Source of the DNA: an uncultured Corynebacterium sp.
GTDB taxonomy: Bacteria > Actinomycetota > Actinomycetes > Mycobacteriales > Mycobacteriaceae
DNA length: 8,282 bases
Direction: 5' to 3'
NCBI RefSeq assembly: GCF_902489365.1
Contig: NZ_CABTZR010000087.1
Span: 1-8,282 of the forward strand
Part shown: positions 4,352 through 8,282 of the stretch, one piece after another
Layout: each line of letters opens with the position of its first letter
Position numbering within the stretch: the first letter of the stretch is position 1
Position numbers and translations under genes: made by a program
Notes under the pieces: model-generated
Database searches by the model: none
Seen by the model: the letters and a program-made list of their open reading frames with translations, nothing else
What the model was told of the DNA's origin: nothing

Positions 4352-5677
4352 ATGTCTGCACCAGTCACCCAACAGCCTGCCCAAGGGCCGGGAATCACCA
4401 CAGAGCACAAGCGCGTGCTCGCCGGTTCGATGGTCGGCACCACTATTGAGTGGTTCGACTTCTTCATCTACGCTCAGGCCGCCGGCCTGATCTTCGCTAC
4501 CCAGTATTTCGATCCGGTCTCCAACGAAAGCGCCTCGCTCGCTCAGATCATTGCCTGGGCGTCGCTGGGTATCTCCTTCCTTTTCCGTCCCCTCGGCGCC
4601 ATCCTGGCCGGTCACTTGGGTGACAGGCTTGGCCGCAAGCCGGTCCTCGTGGTCACGTTGGTCGGCATGGGCTTGGCCACCATGCTGATGGGTGTGCTGC
4701 CGACCTATGCCTCTATCGGAATGGCAGCACCTATCTTGTTGGTGGTCTTGCGCATCCTTCAAGGCCTCTCCGCCGGCGGTGAATGGGGCGGTGCAGCGAT
4801 GCTGGCCGTTGAGCACGCCCCGCACGGCAAGCGCGGACTGTTCGGTGCGTTCCCGCAGGTAGGAGTACCCCTCGGCATGTTCCTGGCCACCATTTTTATG
4901 CTGGTGCTCTCCGCCGTCCTGACTCCGGAGCAGTTCCTCGCATGGGGCTGGCGCATCCCGTTCCTGTCCTCCGTGGTGCTCATTCTCCTGGGCTACCTGA
5001 TTCGCCGGGCGGTGGAAGAGTCCCCGGCCTTCGCGGAGATGGAAGAGCTGAAGGAAAAGTCCACGGCACCGCTCGCGGTCCTGTTCAAGGGTCACCTCGG
5101 AACCGTCATCAAGTGCGCAGTTATCTTCGCCGCCAACAACGCGATTGGCTACTTCGTCATCGCCTACTTCACCGCCTATGGCACGAAGGTTGTGGGCTAT
5201 ACCCGCCCCCAGGCCCTTGGGGTAGCCCTGATCGCGTCGATTGGTTGGTTTATCGGCACGCTGTACTTCGGCCACCTGTCTGACCGGGTGGGGCGGCGCA
5301 CGACGTTCATTGGCGGCTACATCGTCTTGGCGCTGTATATCACCCCGGTGTTCTGGGCAGTTGACTCGGGCAATGTCATGTTCTTCGGTGCGGCCGTGTT
5401 CCTCCTAGGCGTCATCCTGGGTGCGACCTATGGCCCGCAGTCGGCCATGTACGCGGAGATGTTCCCGGTGAGGGTGCGCCTGTCGGGCGTGTCCATCGGC
5501 TACGCCTTCGGCTCCATCATCGGTGGTGCCTTTGCCCCGATGATTGCAGAGATGCTGTACACGCGGTACGAGACTTCGATGGCCATCGCCGTCTACGGCA
5601 TCGCGATTTCGGTCGTTTCCCTCATTGGTGTGCTCACCGTCCCGAAGGGTATTCAGGACCGCGATTTGCACGTTTAA
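4352..5677 (+). CDS. MFS transporter, metabolite:H+ symporter (MHS) family
   Basis: A 441-residue inner-membrane symporter with about twelve hydrophobic segments. Family marks: VGTTIEWFDFFIY (28-40) at the first helix, the loop 2-3 motif GHLGDRLGRKP (87-97), the MHS signature RILQGLSAGGEWGGA (134-148), the repeat loop motif GHLSDRVGRR (307-316), and EMFPVRVRLSGVSIGYAFG (369-387). MHS members carry organic acids and zwitterions such as shikimate, alpha-ketoglutarate, citrate and proline/betaine together with protons. The substrate cannot be read from the sequence; adjacency to paaK makes phenylacetate or a related aromatic acid the best guess. The ATG at 4352 has a weak purine-rich site (GAGAAAAGA), and a hydrophilic tail of about 20 residues precedes the first helix. 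The 116-bp gap from paaK holds no clear terminator or PaaR-like dyad, so co-transcription with paaK is likely but unproven. Confidence 0.9.
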   Translation: MSAPVTQQPAQGPGITTEHKRVLAGSMVGTTIEWFDFFIYAQAAGLIFATQYFDPVSNESASLAQIIAWASLGISFLFRPLGAILAGHLGDRLGRKPVLVVTLVGMGLATMLMGVLPTYASIGMAAPILLVVLRILQGLSAGGEWGGAAMLAVEHAPHGKRGLFGAFPQVGVPLGMFLATIFMLVLSAVLTPEQFLAWGWRIPFLSSVVLILLGYLIRRAVEESPAFAEMEELKEKSTAPLAVLFKGHLGTVIKCAVIFAANNAIGYFVIAYFTAYGTKVVGYTRPQALGVALIASIGWFIGTLYFGHLSDRVGRRTTFIGGYIVLALYITPVFWAVDSGNVMFFGAAVFLLGVILGATYGPQSAMYAEMFPVRVRLSGVSIGYAFGSIIGGAFAPMIAEMLYTRYETSMAIAVYGIAISVVSLIGVLTVPKGIQDRDLHV

Positions 5678-5683
5678 TCGCCC

Positions 5684-5700
5684 CGAGTGTTGTTCGCTCG
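5684..5700 (+). terminator. Hairpin after the MFS gene, possible terminator
   Basis: CGAGTG, loop TTGTT, CGCTCG gives a 6-bp stem with one G-U pair, 6 bp after the TAA stop. It is followed by CCACCCCCTTT rather than a T-run, so intrinsic termination is uncertain. Confidence 0.35.
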
Positions 5701-5701
5701 C

Positions 5702-5774
5702 CACCCCCTTTAGCGCTTAACCCTTTCTCCGCTGGCTTTTGTTCCGGTTGGAAGGTCAAGCCCTAAAGGGGGTG
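5702..5774. repeat. Perfect 12-bp inverted repeat with structured interior
   Basis: CACCCCCTTTAG (5702-5713) is the exact reverse complement of CTAAAGGGGGTG (5763-5774), separated by 49 nt. Inside, GGCTT (5734-5738) pairs with AAGCC (5758-5762), directly stacking on the outer stem, and TTCC (5742-5745) pairs with GGAA (5750-5753) around GGTT. It lies 24 bp after the MFS stop, in the 3' untranslated region or between promoters. It has no U-tract on either strand, so it is not an ordinary terminator. I do not recognise the fold as a known RNA class. Confidence 0.6.
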
Positions 5775-5809
5775 TGATGTTGTGGGGGGAAATAAATATC
5801 CAAAACGGT

Positions 5810-5872
5810 ACCTATAGGTTGGCAGTTAGGCTAAGCTTCTCGCTAATACTCGCCATACGCGGTCCGTATAAG
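5810..5872 (+). promoter_or_regulatory. Probable metP promoter region
   Basis: It starts with a perfect 10-bp palindrome ACCTATAGGT (5810-5819). TTGGCA (5819-5824) and TAATAC (5844-5849) could be -35 and -10, with a long 19-nt spacer. TATAAG (5867-5872) is an alternative -10. An inverted repeat ATACG-N5-CGTAT (5855-5869) overlaps that second option. I see no McbR-type TAGAC-N6-GTCTA site. The region must hold the promoter by elimination, but the exact elements are uncertain. Confidence 0.4.
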
Positions 5873-5925
5873 CAATTCCTACGGTCTTGTGGTGCGCGAT
5901 ATTTGCTCAAGAAGAAAGTTCTCTC

Positions 5926-7545
5926 ATGACCACATCAACCCCGCATAAGACTCGCTCTACACGCGATACTTTTAATACGCGCTTCGTGTTCCTCATGGCC
6001 GCCATCGGCTCCGCCGTCGGCCTGGGTAATATCTGGCGCTTCCCCTACGTTGCCTATGAGAACGGCGGCGGTGCCTTCCTCATCCCGTACATGGTGGCCT
6101 TGCTGACCGCCGGTATTCCCATCCTGTGGTTCGACCTCGCCATTGGTCACCGCTTCCGCGGTTCTGCACCGCTGGCATTCCGCCGTATCAGCAGTCGCTG
6201 GGAGGGAATCGGCTGGTTCAAGGTCGGCGTGAACTTTTTCATTGCCATCTACTACGCTGCCATCATTGCGTGGGCGGCGCTCTACACCATCAAGTCCGTC
6301 AACCAGGCGTGGGGAGAAGCTCCCGCGGACTACTTCATGGTTGACTTCCTCCAAGCAGAGCCGGAGGCAACCTATTCCGGGCACGTTGTCCCATCCATTC
6401 TGGGCGTCATGATCCTCGTATGGGTTGTCTGCATCGCCACGCTGGCTACGAGCATCAACAAGGGCATCGGTAAGCTGACCTCCATCTTCCTGCCGGTCCT
6501 GGCCGTCATGTTCATCATCCTGGTCGTCCGCGCCTTCTTTCTCGACGGCGCCGCCGAGGGGCTCAACGCCTTCTTCACCCCGGACTGGTCCGTGCTGAGC
6601 AATCCATCGGTGTGGATCGCCGCCTACGGACAGATCTTCTTCTCTCTGTCCATCGGCTTCGGCATCATGATCACCTACGCCTCCTACCTCAAGCCGCGTA
6701 CCAACCTCACCAACACGGGTCTGGTGACCGCCTTTGCTAACTCCTCCTTCGAGGTTCTCGCCGGCATCGGAGTCTTCGCCACTCTGGGCTACATGGCCGC
6801 CCAGCAGGGTGTGTCTGTGGATGAGGTGGCTGAGTCTGGTATCGGTCTGGCCTTCATCGCTTTCCCGACGATCATTAACCTCATGCCGCTCGGCGGATTG
6901 TTCGGAGTTCTTTTCTTCGGCTCCCTGTTCCTGGCCGGTGTGACCTCGCTGATTTCCATCATGGAGGTCGTTGTCTCCGCCGTGGCAGATAAGTTCAACA
7001 TCTCTCGCCGCGTTTCCGCCATCACCGTCGGCGGCGCGATGGGGGTTCTGTCCTGCTTCCTGTTCTCCACCTCCTCAGGCCTGGTCACCCTGGACATCAT
7101 GGATAAGTTCACCAACAACCTGGGCATCGTCTTCGGCTCCATCTGCGCCCTCGTAGTCGTCGGTTGGGTTACCGGCCGCCGCCGCGAGATCCAGCAGCAC
7201 CTCAACGCCGTCTCGCACTTCAAGGTCGGTGGCTTCTGGCAGTTCCTGACCTTCATCGCCACCCCGCTGCTGCTGGTCTACTTCTTAGTCAACGAGATCA
7301 TCACGATTGCCCGCGAGGGCTATGAAGGCTACTCCTCCACTCAGATTGGGCTCTTCGGCTGGGCGGTGCTGGGCGTCATCCTGCTCGCCAGCTTTGTCAT
7401 GCCGCTGGTGGCCTTCCGCGGAAACAAGTACCTGGATGGCATGGAGACCTCGGACTACGGCGTCCCCGTAGGTGGGCGCCCAGCCGGCACCCCGAACCCG
7501 CTTGCCACGGGTACTACAGCCGCACCGAAAATTGACGACAAATAA
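5926..7545 (+). CDS. metP: MetP, sodium-dependent methionine/alanine importer (NSS family)
   Basis: Large subunit of an Na+-coupled amino-acid importer of the neurotransmitter:sodium symporter family, inner membrane, 539 residues from ATG 5926. The NSS hallmark is at the first helix: GSAVGLGNIWRFPY (28-41) and ENGGGAFLIPY (45-55), which contain the unwound substrate and sodium site; N35 corresponds to the sodium-binding Asn27 of LeuT. The helix 6 motif FFSLSIGFGIMITYASY (238-254) is also clear. About 11-12 membrane segments are followed by a polar tail ending PKIDDK. The frame is open 13 codons further up to a TTG at 5887, but the ATG has GAAGAAAG about 7 nt upstream and gives a normal short N-terminus. 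The 54-codon metS follows after 25 bp. In C. glutamicum the MetP-MetS pair imports methionine and alanine; that substrate is assigned here by this arrangement, not by residue analysis. Confidence 0.9.
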   Translation: MTTSTPHKTRSTRDTFNTRFVFLMAAIGSAVGLGNIWRFPYVAYENGGGAFLIPYMVALLTAGIPILWFDLAIGHRFRGSAPLAFRRISSRWEGIGWFKVGVNFFIAIYYAAIIAWAALYTIKSVNQAWGEAPADYFMVDFLQAEPEATYSGHVVPSILGVMILVWVVCIATLATSINKGIGKLTSIFLPVLAVMFIILVVRAFFLDGAAEGLNAFFTPDWSVLSNPSVWIAAYGQIFFSLSIGFGIMITYASYLKPRTNLTNTGLVTAFANSSFEVLAGIGVFATLGYMAAQQGVSVDEVAESGIGLAFIAFPTIINLMPLGGLFGVLFFGSLFLAGVTSLISIMEVVVSAVADKFNISRRVSAITVGGAMGVLSCFLFSTSSGLVTLDIMDKFTNNLGIVFGSICALVVVGWVTGRRREIQQHLNAVSHFKVGGFWQFLTFIATPLLLVYFLVNEIITIAREGYEGYSSTQIGLFGWAVLGVILLASFVMPLVAFRGNKYLDGMETSDYGVPVGGRPAGTPNPLATGTTAAPKIDDK

Positions 7546-7570
7546 CGAGTATTAGGAAAGGTCAACGACA

Positions 7571-7735
7571 ATGACTACAAGCGCAATCCTGCTCTTCATC
7601 CTCTTCGTCGTCGTCATCTGGGGCGGACTGGTGGTCTCTTCCATCTGGCTGGCGCGCAGCGACGATGACACCACGGGCGAGCTGGGCAATGCCCCCGGCA
7701 CCGACGACGAATCCCTGTCCCACCGAGTGCACTAA
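7571..7735 (+). CDS. metS: MetS, small membrane subunit of the MetPS amino-acid importer
   Basis: A 54-residue protein easily missed because of its size. Residues 4-27 (SAILLFILFVVVIWGGLVVSS and IWLA) form a single membrane helix carrying the IWGGLVVS pattern of the small subunits that accompany bacterial NSS importers. The tail is acidic and polar (SDDDTTGELG, ending LSHRVH). AGGAAAGG (7554-7561) lies 9 nt before the ATG, a strong ribosome binding site. It begins 25 bp after the metP stop and must share its transcript. In C. glutamicum the equivalent small protein is required for MetP transport activity; how it acts is not evident from the sequence. Stop is TAA at 7733-7735. Confidence 0.9.
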   Translation: MTTSAILLFILFVVVIWGGLVVSSIWLARSDDDTTGELGNAPGTDDESLSHRVH

Positions 7736-7744
7736 ACAGACACA

Positions 7745-7760
7745 CGCAGTGAGCTCTGCG
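7745..7760. terminator. Short hairpin between convergent metS and oxidoreductase genes
   Basis: CGCAG-TGAGCT-CTGCG has a perfect 5-bp stem in the 30-bp gap between two convergent stops, the place expected for a bidirectional terminator. It lacks a T-run on either side and the stem is short. Confidence 0.35.
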
Positions 7761-7765
7761 CCGGC

Positions 7766-8282
7766 TTAAATCTCGACCACCGTGCGCCCGTGGCGGGTGC
7801 CGGCGCGCAGCTCTTGAGCCGCGGTGGCGACATCGGCCAGCGGCACCGTTTCAGTAATAGAGTTCAGCATGTTGAGATCGAGGTGTTCGTCGAGAAGCTG
7901 CCAGGCTGCCTCGCGCACCTCGCGGGGCGCGTCGACAGAGTTACCGCCGGCCAGGACGATGCCGCGCAGGATGAACGGCAGCACCGAAGCAGGAAGATCC
8001 GGACCAGCCGCCATACCGGTGGCCGCCACCACGCCGCCCCAGCGCACCTGCGCCAGCACGTTGGCCAAGACGGTGGAACCGGCGGTGTCAATGGCGCCGT
8101 CGTACAGCGCCTTCTGCAGCGGGCGGCCGGTCTCAGACAGCGCTGCGCGGTCAAGCACGTGATCCGCGCCGAGTGAGGTGAGGTACTCCGACTGGGATTC
8201 CACGCGGCCGGTGACGGCGGTGACCTCGTAGCCGGAAGACTTGAGCAGCTGGACCGCGATGGAGCCCACGCCACCGGTGGCA
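7766..8282 (-). CDS. MDR-family oxidoreductase of YhdH/AcuI type (acryloyl-CoA reductase-like), 5' end cut by window
   Basis: C-terminal 171 residues of a zinc-free medium-chain dehydrogenase/reductase; the full family length is about 325. The fragment opens in the Rossmann fold with ATGGVGSIAVQLL, the dinucleotide-binding GGVG turn. VTGR follows at the end of the second strand, where YhdH/AcuI proteins bind the NADPH 2'-phosphate. LTSLGADHVLDR, GAIDTAGSTVLANVLAQ, GGVVAATGMAAG, LPFILRGIVLAGGNSV and the C-terminal GRTVVEI follow E. coli YhdH closely. This family reduces acryloyl-CoA to propionyl-CoA with NADPH, which detoxifies reactive enoyl-CoAs. An internal GTG at 8267-8269 is not the start, since the frame and homology continue to the window edge. 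It is convergent with metPS, so a shared operon is ruled out. The exact substrate is not certain. Confidence 0.85.
   Translation of the reverse strand, partial: ATGGVGSIAVQLLKSSGYEVTAVTGRVESQSEYLTSLGADHVLDRAALSETGRPLQKALYDGAIDTAGSTVLANVLAQVRWGGVVAATGMAAGPDLPASVLPFILRGIVLAGGNSVDAPREVREAAWQLLDEHLDLNMLNSITETVPLADVATAAQELRAGTRHGRTVVEI

Noticed and set aside
4229..5275. Open frame of 348 codons on the minus strand opposite the MFS gene and paaK end
   Set aside because: Low-complexity, very polar translation rich in Gln, Glu, Gly and His, typical of the complement of a membrane-protein gene. No family motif.
5887..5925. Upstream TTG start for metP, adding 13 residues
   Set aside because: The ATG at 5926 has a purine-rich ribosome binding site and gives the normal N-terminal length before the first helix.
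8267..8269. GTG as a start codon of the oxidoreductase
   Set aside because: It encodes the Val of the GGVG dinucleotide-binding motif, and the frame stays open to the window edge with family-like sequence.

Overview
The window looks like chromosomal DNA of a Corynebacterium or close relative. The evidence is GC-rich coding sequence, a TetR-type (PaaR-like) regulator beside phenylacetate genes, GlxR-like (CRP-type) boxes with a central TA, and a metP-metS pair, an NSS transporter with a tiny partner subunit known from Corynebacterium. No mobile element, tRNA, rRNA or CRISPR array is visible.

Left part (1-4235): phenylacetate catabolism. On the minus strand are paaB (3' end off the window) and paaA, the start of the ring-1,2-epoxidase operon running leftwards out of the window. 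Upstream of paaA, also on the minus strand, lies the thioesterase paaI. Divergent from paaI is a TetR regulator, probably PaaR, followed on the plus strand by a 321-bp non-coding region and paaK, the phenylacetate-CoA ligase. PaaK makes phenylacetyl-CoA, the PaaABC(D)E complex epoxidises its ring, and PaaI rescues CoA from stalled thioesters.

Middle (4352-5677): an MHS-family MFS symporter in the same direction as paaK, a plausible aromatic-acid importer for this pathway. The 249-bp gap after it holds a perfect 12-bp inverted repeat with a folded interior, then the metP control region.

Right part (5926-7735): metP and metS, a sodium-coupled methionine/alanine importer of the NSS family and its 54-residue small subunit. 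A convergent MDR oxidoreductase of the YhdH/AcuI (acryloyl-CoA reductase) type enters from the right edge, with its 5' end off the window.

The most informative non-coding signal is regulatory. The paaA and paaK promoters each carry a PaaR-like dyad with a GlxR-like box just upstream, and the centre-to-centre distances (31 and 21.5 bp) differ by about one helical turn. A weaker dyad with the same TACC-N9-GGTA core lies between paaI and paaR, which suggests autoregulation. The 321-bp paaR-paaK gap (2604-2924) also holds a short tandem repeat, a hairpin, an unassigned strong dyad at 2748-2770, and a stem-loop directly ahead of the paaK ribosome binding site. I see no evidence of an entirely new biological system. 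The genes are familiar; the less familiar parts are the control elements.
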